A stretch of 64,000 nt of DNA from CAWGAJ01 sp963820545 (GCA_963820545.1 CAWGAJ010000001.1:1798001-1862000), one strand, 5' to 3'; shown: positions 10,272 to 20,562, counted from the first letter of the stretch. The notes: generated by a model from the letters alone, not told the origin. Numbers and translations are program-made.

Positions 10272-11288
10272 TTAACTACGCTTACGCAGCCAAAACAATC
10301 CCATTCCAAAAACGCCGGTCAAAATCATGACGATTGTGGCGGGTTCCGGAACGACCACCAACCACCCTGTGTTTGTGTCAAACTGCCACATCTTGTCTGC
10401 GTCGATAGGCTTCGTCCAAAAATTCACATGGTAGTCGAATGCGTTGACATTGAACGTGCCGCCAAAGGCCATTGCCGTTGAAGTCACAAGCTTCCAGGTA
10501 TCGCCGACGTTCTGGCTGGCGCCGGAAAGATCACCGAAGTCGAAGTTGCCGTTAAGGGTGGCAGTTCCGATTCCATAGATGCTGTTGTCCACGCCAGGGG
10601 AGGGCCCGATGACGAAGTTCATCAGGCTGCCGCTGGCAAAGGTGATCCGACTATAATTATTCGGATTCGTGGTATGGGTGCTAAGCAGCTTAATGGTGCC
10701 GTTATAAGTGTTCGACCCAGAAGTGATATTAACGGTGCGGACTGCCTCGCCACTGCCGTTGTCGGCAACATAGAGATTTCCCGAGCCCACTATCTGTGAA
10801 TCAACGTAAAAGGCGCATTGGGCTGCGAATCCGCCGCCGTTGTTGGTAACGGTAATTTTTCCGGTGAGGTGCCATGTGTCGCCGCTTCCCATCCCATCTC
10901 GGATATATCCAGCGTCCAAGATCAAGTCGTTGACCGAAATGGTGTTGGCAGCGGGGCCGTTGGTCTTGTATATCAAAGAGTCGTTATTGACGCCGCCGTT
11001 GGTGAGAAATGGGTAGTGCGGCGAGGGTCCACCAACCGTGAGTTGATCACCCGCGAAGGTATAGTTTCCGGTATTTTGCGGTGTTCGCATGAGCCAACCA
11101 CCGGTGGAATAGGTGTTCCCGGCGGTAGGCGCCCCAGCGGGGCTCCACTTGGTCTGGACATCGGTGTTGAACGACGTGCTAGTCGCATTATTGGCATCGT
11201 CACCGGTCATTATAGCTCCGGCTTGAGCGGCGGTGGCGATAACCAGTAGCGCGGCGCAAGCCAATAATAAGAATTTTAGTTTTTTCAT
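10272..11288 (-). CDS. PEP-CTERM sorting-domain exported protein (338 aa)
   Basis: The start is ATG 11288 (MKKLKFLLLACAALLV), which gives a clean signal peptide ending AQAGA; an upstream in-frame start at 11330 would add 14 residues. The body is Gly/Asn/Thr-rich beta-strand sequence without a named catalytic domain. The end is a PEP-CTERM signal (VVPEPAT, a hydrophobic helix, WLRKRS). It sits in the same direction as the two larger PEP-CTERM genes and has its own terminator. It is probably a surface or extracellular matrix protein; the family beyond the sorting signal is not recognised. A 240-base upstream region (11289-11480) contains no gene. Confidence 0.85.
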   Translation of the reverse strand: MKKLKFLLLACAALLVIATAAQAGAIMTGDDANNATSTSFNTDVQTKWSPAGAPTAGNTYSTGGWLMRTPQNTGNYTFAGDQLTVGGPSPHYPFLTNGGVNNDSLIYKTNGPAANTISVNDLILDAGYIRDGMGSGDTWHLTGKITVTNNGGGFAAQCAFYVDSQIVGSGNLYVADNGSGEAVRTVNITSGSNTYNGTIKLLSTHTTNPNNYSRITFASGSLMNFVIGPSPGVDNSIYGIGTATLNGNFDFGDLSGASQNVGDTWKLVTSTAMAFGGTFNVNAFDYHVNFWTKPIDADKMWQFDTNTGWLVVVPEPATIVMILTGVFGMGLFWLRKRS

Positions 11289-11479
11289 AGTCTTTACTCT
11301 CTTGATTGTTGTAACTCTTGGCTTTCTCATAAGAAAAATCTTGAATTACTTACAAGAAAAACCTTGAAATCATAAACTATCCATTTTGTGGACTCATAAA
11401 GTCCACCTGCTCGACACCTCTTAAAGGCAGTCAGTGAATTTTATCGCCTTCCCACGAGACCTATTTAATTAGGTACGGG

Positions 11480-12181
11480 AAGACATTCTCCGACGCAAAC
11501 GAGCAGCTTGCACATTGGTGATAAGACACGTTCAATGTGCCATACTTTGATGAATAAAGCGCTGCCTCTTAGGGAATAGAATTAAAAATTACGGAGAAAT
11601 AGATCCTCAACAACAAACACTAAAGCTTAAGTAACACACACTAGCTTAAAGTAACCCACACAAGCTTAAATAACCCACGCAACAGCCCTGATTATTTCAC
11701 AGATCTTCTCTCTTGTCAAGCATTTCCCCTGAATTTTTATGAATTTATTTTAGGCGGATTGGGGGGTAAGGTAGATGCGAGGCTGGGCTTGGTCATGTGA
11801 GACGGGTGCGGGGCGTCGGATTGGCGAGGATAAGGCATAAGCCATGAAGTCCGCATGGGCCAGGTTATACGAACCACTTCCCGCACTCCACCAAAAGGGG
11901 AGTGTTATTCTGTTACTCTTGGCTAAAATCTGGTCCACTGCCGGGTCGTCGACGACCATTTTGGCGGTTTGTGACTCTAGGTATCACACGTGATTATGTT
12001 ATGCTGGGGGGGTAGGAACGATAAAAAACATCCCCAAACACCGGAGTACGGCGTTGTTTGTCGGACCGATTTTCCAACGTGAGGTTGTCATTGCCCCGCG
12101 GCGGCTGCGGATTTACGTCGTGCGCACCGCCTACATTGCCGTGCTGTTGTTGCTGATCTTCACGGCCTGGCTGGTATTATA
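11480..12181. repeat. ~700-bp direct repeat, right copy
   Basis: This is the partner of 35-730 in the same orientation. Here the repeat continues into the full permease gene (start 12054), so this is probably the parental location. The non-coding part (11480-12053) contains no recognisable gene. A G-run preceding the permease start differs in length between the copies (10 G versus 7 G). Confidence 0.85.
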
Positions 12182-13908
12182 CGGAACCCAAAAAGTCCAA
12201 GACCTGGGCGATCTGGCCCGCTTCGGCACGATTTTGTTTCAGCTTCTGGCCCCTTTGCAATTAGTCTGGGCGGCGTTTTTTGCAGCCCTCTTGGCGGCCG
12301 CGGCCGTGGCCCACGAAAAAGATCGCCGCACGCTGGTGCTGCTTTTGCTGACCAATCTTACCAACTGCGAACTGGTGTTGGGAAAACTATTGGCCGGCAT
12401 CCTTAACGTGCTGGTCATGCTGGCGGCGGCGCTTCCCTTGTTCCTGCTCACGGCTTTATTGGGCGGCATTTCCTTTAGTCAAATCGCTTGGAGCTTTGCG
12501 GTCACCTTGAGCAGTGTGTTGGCTTGTGCAAGTTTAGGCTCGCTTTTGGCGTTATGGCGGGAAAAAACTTTCCAGGCGCTGGCGCTGACTGTGTTGGCAC
12601 TGGTGCTTTGGGTGGCCGGCTGGGAAATCGTGGCCGCCGGCTTTTTTGGAGAAAATATCGGCGGCATTCCCTCTCAGGTCTTGGCCGCTGGGTTCAGCCC
12701 CTGGCAGGCCATCCTTGAAGCCATTCGACCATCTATCCGTGCGCAGCCTTCGCTGGGAATATTGGGAACTTCGCTCAACTTGTATTTAGTTTCCTCCGTG
12801 CTGATTGCCTTTTTACTTAACGCCATCGCCATCGGGAAGGTTCGCGCGTGGAATCCATCGCCGGAAGCGGCCCCGCAGTTGGCCGAAGATGACGCACTGG
12901 GTGCCACGACCAATCGACCATGCTCCGCATGGTGCCCGTCGGTGCCCGGCTTGTCCAGCAGTGCAGGCCATGAAAACCAGCAAGAACAAAGTCCAACCGT
13001 AGTAAAATCCCCTGCCCCTGACATTTCCCCGCCTGCCCGCACACGCGCCGTATGGGACAATCCCGTTATTTGGCGCGAAATTCGCACCTGGGCTTATGGA
13101 CGCAGGATTCTGGCGATCCGGCTGGTGTACCTCTTATTGTTCGCCCTGGCGGCGGGAAGTATTTACTGGCTGGCCCGCCAAGGACAACTCGCCGACAACA
13201 ACAATGCGGCGATAGTCATGGCGTCCCTGTTTCTCTTGAGTCTGATACTAGTCAATGCCCAGGCGGTAACTTCGCTTACCAGCGAGCGCGACGCCCGCGC
13301 TGGATCTGCTTTTGGTCACCGATTTGACGCCCAAGGAAATTGTCTTCGGCAAACTGGGCGGCATTTTTTACAACACCAAGGAAATGGTCGCCTTGCCGCT
13401 TTTGTTGTGCGCGTTTCTAGGTTTCAGCAACGCCGTCAGTCTGGAAAACACGGTCTTCTTAATGATTTCTTTGGCGATACTATATTTTTTTACGGCGGTT
13501 TTGGGGATCCACGCGGGCATGACCTATGCCAACTCGGGCAGTGCCATCGCCGCCAGCCTGGGCACGGTTTTTTTCCTCACCATCGGCGTGGCGGCCTGCA
13601 TGAGAATTATGTTGGCCTTCAGCGGCTCTTTTCAGGCCCAATTCGTGCCCTTCTTCGCTTATATGATCCTCGGCGGAGTCGGCCTGTACGTGGTGTTGGG
13701 CGTGCGCAATCCATCGACGGCCATCGGCGTGGCCTCGTTTCTTTGCCCCTTCGCCACCTTTTATGCCATCACCAGTTATCTGCTGGGGGCCACGCTGGCC
13801 ATGTTTCTGGCGTTGGTCACCGCCTACGGATTTACCACCGCGGCGATGCTCGTGCCGGCGATCTGCGAATTCGACGTTGCCACCGGACGAACCTCGATCG
13901 AGGAATGA
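12054..13908 (+). CDS. ABC-2 type transporter permease, one frameshift
   Basis: This is a membrane component of an ABC exporter, about 617 codons when joined. A TTG start at 12054 has GGAG eight bases upstream. The first half (FVGPIFQREVV, then about six transmembrane segments, with AHEKDRRTLVLLLLTNLTN in the first cytoplasmic loop) is followed by a charged linker (about residues 275-340). A second membrane half repeats the layout (NPVIWREIRTWAYGRR, then VTDLTPKEIVFGKL). The frame changes near 13290-13300 in GCCCGCGC: one base fewer or two more would restore ERDA..LDLLLVTDLTPK. No ATPase gene is adjacent in this window, so its partner and substrate are unknown. Confidence 0.8.
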
Positions 13909-14024
13909 AATTCGGCATACAGTGTGCCCCTGCTTCGACAGAAGCAGTGTTATTGAGAAGCCTAGGCACTGCTTGCCTTGCGGCAGGCACAGGCACAGAT
14001 CATTGAAGTTTGCCGCCCACCCGA

Positions 14025-14279
14025 TTACCGATGATATCCCAACGCCTTTATTACCCCCAGCATTTCCTCGAAGGTAATAAACCGTCGCCGATGGAAGAGC
14101 TTATATTGGTCTATGGCCCGGGCTAATTCAGCGGCCTCGGGCGAAAGCTCTTCGTGCGAATTGGCGAATTGCCGACGTTCACCACACACCGTCGCACACA
14201 CGGCGCCCTCGGGATTACGACGCTCCACAAACGTTGTGGGTGCGGTTCCTAAGATGGACGATTCCATAGTCTGGGTCAT
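14025..14279 (-). CDS. Small conserved planctomycete-type protein (84 aa)
   Basis: The start at ATG 14279 (MTQTMESS) has GGAG upstream; a longer start at 14327 is possible. The second half is charged and helical: ERRQFANSHEELSPEAAELA, then AIDQYKLFHRRRFITFEEM, ending IKALGYHR. I recall near-identical tails in short uncharacterised planctomycete proteins, but no function is known to me. There is no signal peptide or membrane segment, so it is probably cytoplasmic. It is transcribed alone, downstream of the terminator that closes the 14477-17081 unit. Confidence 0.7.
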   Translation of the reverse strand: MTQTMESSILGTAPTTFVERRNPEGAVCATVCGERRQFANSHEELSPEAAELARAIDQYKLFHRRRFITFEEMLGVIKALGYHR

Positions 14280-14373
14280 GTTCGCGATCTCCGGAAGACG
14301 TATAAAACCCACTCTACATTGCCTCATTAAATTCTAGCGTAAGAAAATGACCCAGCAGGCACATTCAGTGCCG

Positions 14374-14406
14374 AAAAAAAAGCCCACGTCTTGTGGCCCG
14401 TGGGCT
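14374..14406 (-). terminator. Intrinsic terminator after the GT39-like gene
   Basis: The stem AGCCCACG (14381-14388) pairs with CGTGGGCT (14399-14406). On the minus strand it is followed by eight T residues (A-run 14373-14380). It lies 70 bases past the stop at 14477. Confidence 0.85.
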
Positions 14407-14476
14407 CGATTGACTGTAACGATTACAACGATTTTGCCAGTCCCTCACCCGCTTCAAAAATCCCCGGCCCCATTCC

Positions 14477-16159
14477 CTATTTCACATGCAACACCGTTAA
14501 TATCGGCCGCCCGGCGTAATCTTTGATTTCCTGTCGTGTTAAGTCTCTTTCCGCCAGTTGCGTCTCGATTTTCCGTAAGCCCGCGCTGCCGGTAAATTCT
14601 ACAAACCACGTGCGGCCGGCATATTTCTCGGCCGCAAACGTTTCGGCCTCTTTTGCCGCTTCCTCGAGCCTGAACACGTGCAGATCGCTTTGCGCCGCGC
14701 CGAGATACTTAAGCGGCCAGTAATTCCACCACTCGCTGGCCACAATCCACGTTTCGCCGGCACTGCGGTGCTCAAGGATGTATTTTAATGCGGCGGTTTT
14801 TGGTTCAACGGCGGCGGTCCGAAAGGTTGGTTTTGCCTCTCCGCCGGTGGTCTCGATAAAGCGGAAATAATGCGCATTAAAATCGGCCAGCACGAGCCAA
14901 CCGGCTGCCACGGCTACAATCAATCCCCCGCGACTCGTCCACGATTCTCCCCTCAGCACTATTGATCCGGCACGGCAGAGAAAAACAACCGTCAATGCGA
15001 CCAGGCAAATGGCAAAACGCTCTTGGCCGGGCGACATCGCGCGGGGGCCGGCCAACGATAAAAAAGCCGCCAGCGCCAACGTCCAGGCCGCGATCAACAC
15101 GCCGTCTTCTTCGCGGCCCGCCGACTTCCACGACCGCCAGAGGATTATTCCCGCCGCCAGGATCAGCAGCCAAAACACTAGCACATCAACGCCATAACCT
15201 TCGCAGTCAGACGCTATCGGCCAATGGAACCACGAATCCGAACCGGCAATATAGCGATAGATCGTGCCGCCGGTAAACAACCGGGGATAAAGAATCGATG
15301 CATTAAACATACTGTTTGCAGAGCTCGATTCCCTGAGATGCGCGTCGATCCGATGTAACATCGGCATATATATCAGCCAGACAATCCAAAGGCCGATCAA
15401 GAGGCACGCGGCAAGCACCGCCGCTACTACGAATGGATGTCTCGACAGGCGGCGGATCATCGCTCCAATATCGCCTGGTTTCCCTTGAGCCGCCAGCGCT
15501 GCCAGTATCACCGTGCTCACGATAATGTTGGTCGGATGCACGAGCACGGCAATTACTTGGCACGCCGCGGCAGCGGCGATCAGCCGCCCTTTCCCTTGTG
15601 GAAAGCGAATCGCCGCCAGGGAAAAATAAACCACTGGCAGCGTCGCGGCCAAGGACTGGCTGGCGTCCCAGGCAAAGCGGCTGTAGGCAATGTTAATCGG
15701 CAAAATCGCCAGCACTGCCGTGGAAATCCCCGCCAGGCGACGGTCATAAACCCAGCGGCACAATATCCAGTTTAAAACCAGCGCCGTTAATCCGCCGGCA
15801 ACCGCCACCGAGCGCAACAAAACAACCGAGGGCCAAAACCACCAATTCAGCGCTATCACCGGGCCGATAAACAGCGGACTGAGCGGATTGCCCGTGGGCG
15901 TTTGCCAAGGCACCGGCGTTCCCCGAAGCATGTCAATTGCTCGTGCGCCATACCATGCTTCATCGCCGTTCAGCCCGGGAATGTTTCCCAACAAACAACA
16001 GCGAAACCACACAGCCGCAAGCAACAGGCCGATCAGATTAATTACAATGATCCGCCAAACGCATGTCTTGCACAACTGGCCGTGTTTATCGCCGCTTAAC
16101 TTCGGCTCGCAGCCAAACCCAAAACCGCAATTTCTTAGCAACCATCTACTATCTACCAT
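14477..16159 (-). CDS. GT39/ArnT-like membrane glycosyltransferase (560 aa)
   Basis: This is a polytopic protein with about 11-12 predicted membrane segments. The first periplasmic loop carries NGDEAWYGARAIDMLRG, the acidic motif typical of GT-C enzymes of the dolichyl-phosphate-mannose/ArnT family (GT39/PF13231). These transfer a sugar from a polyprenyl-phosphate donor to protein or lipid on the outer face of the inner membrane. A soluble C-terminal domain of about 130 residues follows. The start is uncertain: ATG 16159 lies seven bases after the stop of the upstream TPR gene, so the two are probably co-transcribed, but the first 30 residues are not hydrophobic and a later start is possible. 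The acceptor is unknown. Confidence 0.8.
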   Translation of the reverse strand: MVDSRWLLRNCGFGFGCEPKLSGDKHGQLCKTCVWRIIVINLIGLLLAAVWFRCCLLGNIPGLNGDEAWYGARAIDMLRGTPVPWQTPTGNPLSPLFIGPVIALNWWFWPSVVLLRSVAVAGGLTALVLNWILCRWVYDRRLAGISTAVLAILPINIAYSRFAWDASQSLAATLPVVYFSLAAIRFPQGKGRLIAAAAACQVIAVLVHPTNIIVSTVILAALAAQGKPGDIGAMIRRLSRHPFVVAAVLAACLLIGLWIVWLIYMPMLHRIDAHLRESSSANSMFNASILYPRLFTGGTIYRYIAGSDSWFHWPIASDCEGYGVDVLVFWLLILAAGIILWRSWKSAGREEDGVLIAAWTLALAAFLSLAGPRAMSPGQERFAICLVALTVVFLCRAGSIVLRGESWTSRGGLIVAVAAGWLVLADFNAHYFRFIETTGGEAKPTFRTAAVEPKTAALKYILEHRSAGETWIVASEWWNYWPLKYLGAAQSDLHVFRLEEAAKEAETFAAEKYAGRTWFVEFTGSAGLRKIETQLAERDLTRQEIKDYAGRPILTVLHVK

Positions 16160-16166
16160 CTTCGAT

Positions 16167-17081
16167 CTACCGCACGGTTTTTCCCGGTTCTTGACCGCGG
16201 CGGGCCAACTCGACGCGGTTCATAAGTTCCCGGCTGGGTTGGTGCTGGGGCTGGATGGCCAGGGCTTGTTGGACGGCCGTGGAGGCCTCCTCGGGATGAC
16301 CGGCAAGCAGTTCCGCCTCGCCTAATTGATAGAGAATTTCCGGCGTTGGTTTATCGCGCAGCAAGGCGGCCGAGAGGGTTTCCACGGCGTCATCGTAGCG
16401 GCCTAATGCGTTGTAGGCCAATCCGGTCAAATATAGCACCTCTTGCGGTTCCTCGCCCGGGGCATAGGAATCGGCGAGCGCCTGAAGCGTCTGTAACGCC
16501 CGCTCAGGTTGGTCTAATTGCCGATATAATTCCCCCACCTCCAAGAGAATTTTGCGATCGCCCGGGGAATATCTCAACGCCCGCAGATAATCGGCCAACG
16601 CCTGTCGCGTCTGACCCGACGCCTGCATCACTCCCCCGCGAATCGCCCAAGCCGATGCCAATTTGGGATCCAGATCCAAGGCTTGTTGGACGCTCCCTCC
16701 GGCGGCCTCAACACGGTTGGCGGCCAGATACATCTCGGCCAACCGCGTCCAAAACACCGCATCTTCTCCGGCATAATGAGCGGCCTCTTCCATCTGGGCG
16801 ATGGCTTCTGTTTTGGCGCCGTGTTGCCACAGTGTTTCAGCGTAATTGCGCCGCGCCTCGGGATCGGCCGGACAAGCCGCAACGGCTTGTGCCAAAAGCG
16901 TCTCGGCCTCCTGCTGTTGTCCACGCTCCATGGCCGCCACGCCTTGCCGCGACAATTTCCGGCTCTCGGCCAAGGACTGCGGTACCGGCCCCTCCCGGCC
17001 TGGCAAACGGCAGCCCGATAGCAACGCCAGCACGACGCCTAATATCGCAATGCAACTGGATTGGAACGTGATACTACTCAC
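16167..17081 (-). CDS. TPR-repeat lipoprotein (304 aa)
   Basis: A GTG start at 17081 gives a signal peptide with a lipobox (ALLSGC, Cys about residue 24), so the mature protein should be lipid-anchored in the periplasm. About six or seven tetratricopeptide repeats follow (for example AETLLAQAVAACPADPEARR and AVETLSAALLRDKPTPEILY). TPRs act as protein-interaction scaffolds. It is the first gene of a probable two-gene unit with the GT39-like glycosyltransferase, so a role in envelope glycan assembly is possible but not shown. Confidence 0.85.
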   Translation of the reverse strand: MSSITFQSSCIAILGVVLALLSGCRLPGREGPVPQSLAESRKLSRQGVAAMERGQQQEAETLLAQAVAACPADPEARRNYAETLWQHGAKTEAIAQMEEAAHYAGEDAVFWTRLAEMYLAANRVEAAGGSVQQALDLDPKLASAWAIRGGVMQASGQTRQALADYLRALRYSPGDRKILLEVGELYRQLDQPERALQTLQALADSYAPGEEPQEVLYLTGLAYNALGRYDDAVETLSAALLRDKPTPEILYQLGEAELLAGHPEEASTAVQQALAIQPQHQPSRELMNRVELARRGQEPGKTVR

Positions 17082-17318
17082 GCTGGAAAACTAGCAAAAC
17101 CAGCCATTTGCCACCATCCCAATTTCAGCGATTCCACCCCATTTCCTCCCAGTATCACACCTGATACGATGTTTAATAAGCGCTCTACTTTGAAATACCA
17201 CTTCGCCTGGCGTTAAACGATCATTATTTCCCAGTTAGCAATCACGCGGCAACGCGTTATTAAACGATAATTGGTATAAAAACATTGCTCCGAGTGGTCG
17301 TTACAAAGCAGTCTCTCC

Positions 17319-17771
17319 ATGCCTGCCAAATTTCAAAAAAATGGCATTTCTTTCTTGTATCCCGAGAACTGGAGTCTCGACGAAGAGGACGCTTTGGCAG
17401 GCAATCAATCCGTCACCGTCTACAGCCCCGGGGGAGGATTTTGGTCTGTGGCCATTCGTCCAGGCGCTCTCGATCCTTTGAAAATGGCAACATCGGCCCT
17501 TGAAGCCATGAAGCAGGAATACCAAAGCCTGGAAATCCAAGAAGTACATGAAACCATTGCCGGCAGGAAAACCGTAGGCTTCGATTTGAATTTTTTTCTT
17601 TTTGATTTTACCAATTCTGCTCAAATTCGCAGTTTTAAATGCAATCATACTACCTACACTATTTTTTATCAGGCCGAAGACCAGGAATTCGCGCAAAATC
17701 AGCAGGTTTTTCAGGCAATGTCTATCAGTCTGCTTAATGGTTTAAAGGATCTAAGCTACTGGGAGTCTTAG
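17319..17771 (+). CDS. Uncharacterised 150-aa protein (DUF1795/PsbP-like fold possible)
   Basis: The ATG start at 17319 gives a compact alpha/beta protein beginning with the pattern KNGISFLYPENWSLDEE and containing SVAIRPGALDPLKMATSALE. The 'FxYPxxW' opening is typical of short proteins with a DcrB/PsbP-like fold. It has no signal peptide. It is flanked by non-coding DNA on both sides and looks monocistronic; an AT-rich stretch with TATAAA-like sequence at 17275-17280 may hold the promoter. The function is unknown. Confidence 0.7.
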   Translation: MPAKFQKNGISFLYPENWSLDEEDALAGNQSVTVYSPGGGFWSVAIRPGALDPLKMATSALEAMKQEYQSLEIQEVHETIAGRKTVGFDLNFFLFDFTNSAQIRSFKCNHTTYTIFYQAEDQEFAQNQQVFQAMSISLLNGLKDLSYWES

Positions 17772-18008
17772 GAAAGGTTGCCGCTATATCTATTTGACGC
17801 TCCTTCACACTGTTATATGAGTCTTAATTTCCATCCTATACTTACTAAGGCCCCCATCTCGCTCATGCGCTGTATTTCCACATTTGTTAAGCGAGTAATT
17901 ACAGACAGGTCCGGCCTCTTGAGTACTATCCTATAAAACCGTTATAATCCTCCTGGGCTGACATACTTGCCCAGCTAGCAAGTTACCCGTTTTACAAGAG
18001 GTAGCCTT

Positions 18009-18233
18009 ATGGCAACAGCATCCTCAACTTCGTGTGTTATGCAAATTGGCGAAACTGCCGGGGAAATTTGGACACTATTATCCGAGAATGGCCCCATGAA
18101 TTTGGCCAAGCTCGTAAAAGCGGTCGACGAACCACGCGACACAGTGATGCAGGCAATCGGCTGGCTTGCTCGCGAAGGCAAGCTAATCATCGAAGACGAA
18201 GGCCGTAGTCGCATTATCTCTTTACGCAGGTAG
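18009..18233 (+). CDS. Winged helix-turn-helix protein (DUF2582-like, 74 aa)
   Basis: AAGAGG precedes the ATG at 18009. The protein is a single winged-helix domain: MQIGETAGEIWTLLSENGP, then MNLAKLVKAVDEPRDTVMQA as the recognition region, then GWLAREGKLIIEDEG as the wing. This matches the small PF10771-type proteins, which are presumed DNA- or RNA-binding, often without a known regulon. It is monocistronic. Confidence 0.8.
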   Translation: MATASSTSCVMQIGETAGEIWTLLSENGPMNLAKLVKAVDEPRDTVMQAIGWLAREGKLIIEDEGRSRIISLRR

Positions 18234-18383
18234 GCCAGGACCGATCTAGAGAAGAGAGTCTCTTTGGACGAGTAGGCGCCTTTGAACTTTCGGCACTTAC
18301 CGGCGGGGGAAGCTGTTTGTTCCCGGCATGTTTTTGGGCGTTCTGAAAGCTTCGCTGAATCCGCTGTTTTTTCGTCGCTAATC

Positions 18384-18824
18384 TTATTTATCCGTTTGTG
18401 ACTCCGTCGGGATTTCGGCGGGCAAAGCATTATCGGCTTTCTCGGCGTCTGCTTGTTGTATGTCTTTTCTTCCTTTCGCCCCGGCCCGGGCTTCTGCGAT
18501 CTTCTTTTTCTGCTGCTCGGTCAATACGGCGGAAATTTTTTCTTTTTCCTCGTTGATCAGCGCTTCTAATTGGGCTTGGAGGGCTGTAATTTTCGGGCGG
18601 TATTCTGCTTGAATCATATATATTTTCTCCCGCTGTTCTTTCGTGACCACGAGCGAATAATAAGGCGGTAAACGCCCGCGGAAGGTTTTGATCTTATTAC
18701 TTGCCTGGGCCGCTGGCTTTTCTTCGGCGGCCAAAGCACAACCATTCCAGCCTCCTCTGCCAACCGTGATTGTGGCCGTGGCGGCCCATAACATGATCTT
18801 AAAAAACCTGGCGCGGATCATCAT
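18384..18824 (-). CDS. Exported Lys/Glu/Ala-rich helical protein (146 aa)
   Basis: I choose ATG 18824 (MMIRARFF) because GGAG lies seven bases upstream; longer in-frame starts exist. An N-terminal hydrophobic segment ends in ALAAEE, consistent with a signal peptide. The body is helical, with VTKEQREKIYMIQAEYRPKI and LTEQQKKKIAEAR. These 'LTxEQ' helices are reminiscent of CpxP/Spy-like periplasmic proteins and of many planctomycete secreted proteins. The function is unknown. Confidence 0.65.
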   Translation of the reverse strand: MMIRARFFKIMLWAATATITVGRGGWNGCALAAEEKPAAQASNKIKTFRGRLPPYYSLVVTKEQREKIYMIQAEYRPKITALQAQLEALINEEKEKISAVLTEQQKKKIAEARAGAKGRKDIQQADAEKADNALPAEIPTESQTDK

Positions 18825-19152
18825 TGCTAATCTCCGAAAAAACGTGCGGCTTTTTGACAAAGGATCTCACCGTACACAGCTTAGCAAGATTTTCTGACTG
18901 GGAAAACTACATTAGTATTGATTTGGCGGCTAGGCATAACCCAAAAAAGGGGGGGGCGGAGATGAGGCAATTATTCGCTTAGTTTTGTATCTTGCGGCAA
19001 AGGCGCGGCAAAAAAGGCTTTTCTCTGATAATCGCCGTCAGTAGGCCCTTGCCAAGTATAATTTTCCATCGTAGTCTACAAAAGATAACTAGAAGTCTGA
19101 ACCGGCGTTAAGCTGGTTCGAGAGCATTTCGTTACAAAAAGGAAATTGTCGT
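18825..19152. other. Intergenic region, no gene seen
   Basis: This divergent intergenic region lies between the 18384-18824 and 19153-20502 genes. It contains a G-rich run at about 18946-18957 and AT-rich stretches that could hold both promoters. No ORF, RNA gene or repeat was recognised. Confidence 0.5.
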
Positions 19153-20502
19153 ATGAAACTATTATCTTTGCGAACTGTTCTAGCATTAACCGTATTTGGG
19201 GTCGGCATGTTGTTTGCGGCCGACTCTGCCCGGGCCGAGCAGGTGCCGGCCGGCGAAGCCCCGAATATCATGGGCGATAAAGAACCCCAGATGCAAGAAA
19301 TTACCGATGCCTGGTCGCGTTTCAAGGATCGGGATGTGGAGGGTGCGCTGAAATATCTTGAAGGGGCGTCCAAAAAAAATCCCGACCTCCCCTCCCCCTA
19401 TGTGGTTTTGGCAAGGTTTTATGAAGAACTGAACGTACCGCAAGGTGTCCTCCAGTCCTTGGAAACAGCGATCCAAAAGTCTCCCGACGAGCCCGAGGCT
19501 TATATTTTTCTGGCTCAAGCGGCGTTGCGCGATCGCCGTATCGCCGAAGCCGATTTGCTCCTCAACAAAGCTAATTCACTGCTCTCCAAGTTCGACAAGA
19601 GCCCTAGACGAAAAGAGAATTTAATGCCCATTGTGCTCAGTCTGCTTTCTCAGGTAACTCAATTACGCGAGGACTGGACAACAACGCAAAAATATTTGGA
19701 GCAGTGGCTGAAACTGGACGCCAAAAACGTTACTGCTTTGCAGCGGCTGGCCTTTGTTCTTTTCCAGGAGAAAAACGCCCAAACCGCCTTGGATAAACTA
19801 CGCGAGGCCAAAAAAATCGATCCCAAGACAATGACTCCCGAAGCTACTCTTGCCATTTTTTATCAACAACTCAACGATAAGGATAATGCCAAAAAGTGGA
19901 TGGCTGCCGCATTGACGGCAGCCCCCAAGGACATGGACACCCAATTAATCGCTGCTCGATTAGCCCTGGAAAACGGACAATTGGAGGAGGCTCAAAGCCG
20001 CGCTGCTACCGCCATGCAAATCGATCCCAAGTCCCTGGACGCCAAAATCCTCCGCGGACGGATCGCCTTGTTCCAGAAAGATTACAAAGCTGCGGAACTG
20101 TATTTCGAGGCTGCTCACCTGCAATCCGACAGCAACTTTTCCGCCCGAAACAACCTCGCCTTGGCGCTGATCGAACAAAAGGACGAATCCAAAAAGCGCC
20201 GCGCCCAGGAATATGCGGAAAGTAATGTGCAGCTCAACAAAAACTCCACCGAAGCCGCCGCCACCTATGGCTGGGTGCTCTATAAATTAGGCCGCCTGGA
20301 AGATGCCGATTCCATCTTGCAGAAGGTCATCTCTACCGGCTCTTTCACCCCCGACATGGCCTATTATGCGGCTGTTGTCGCCAGCGAACGCGGCCGTAAA
20401 GAGGAAGCCAAGCGAGTTCTAAAATTGGCGCTTAAAAACGCCTCGCCCTTTGCCATGAAGCAAGAGGCCACCTCCCTGCTCGAACAACTGGATAAATACT
20501 GA
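19153..20502 (+). CDS. Exported TPR-repeat protein (449 aa)
   Basis: AAAGGAA precedes ATG 19153. A signal peptide of about 28 residues (ending ARAEQV) leads into 9-10 tetratricopeptide repeats over nearly the whole length (for example ALKYLEGASKKNPDLPSPYV and AELYFEAAHLQSDSNFSARN). There is no enzymatic domain. It is probably a periplasmic scaffold. A strong terminator follows, so it is monocistronic. Confidence 0.85.
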   Translation: MKLLSLRTVLALTVFGVGMLFAADSARAEQVPAGEAPNIMGDKEPQMQEITDAWSRFKDRDVEGALKYLEGASKKNPDLPSPYVVLARFYEELNVPQGVLQSLETAIQKSPDEPEAYIFLAQAALRDRRIAEADLLLNKANSLLSKFDKSPRRKENLMPIVLSLLSQVTQLREDWTTTQKYLEQWLKLDAKNVTALQRLAFVLFQEKNAQTALDKLREAKKIDPKTMTPEATLAIFYQQLNDKDNAKKWMAAALTAAPKDMDTQLIAARLALENGQLEEAQSRAATAMQIDPKSLDAKILRGRIALFQKDYKAAELYFEAAHLQSDSNFSARNNLALALIEQKDESKKRRAQEYAESNVQLNKNSTEAAATYGWVLYKLGRLEDADSILQKVISTGSFTPDMAYYAAVVASERGRKEEAKRVLKLALKNASPFAMKQEATSLLEQLDKY

Positions 20503-20532
20503 TAAATACTCCATATAACACAGCGCTTGCAT

Positions 20533-20562
20533 AAGGGCGGTGGTCTTTCCGCCGCCCTTTCG
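20533..20562 (+). terminator. Intrinsic terminator after the TPR gene
   Basis: AAGGGCGGTGG (20533-20543) pairs with CCGCCGCCCTT (20549-20559), with one G-T pair, and is followed by TTCGCTTTTA. The rest of the 326-base gap to 20829 shows no gene. Confidence 0.8.

Noticed and set aside
17160..17280. A possible inverted or direct repeat around TTAAACGATCATTATT and ATTAAACGATAATT
   Set aside because: The similarity is short and imperfect, and AT-rich promoter DNA is a simpler explanation.
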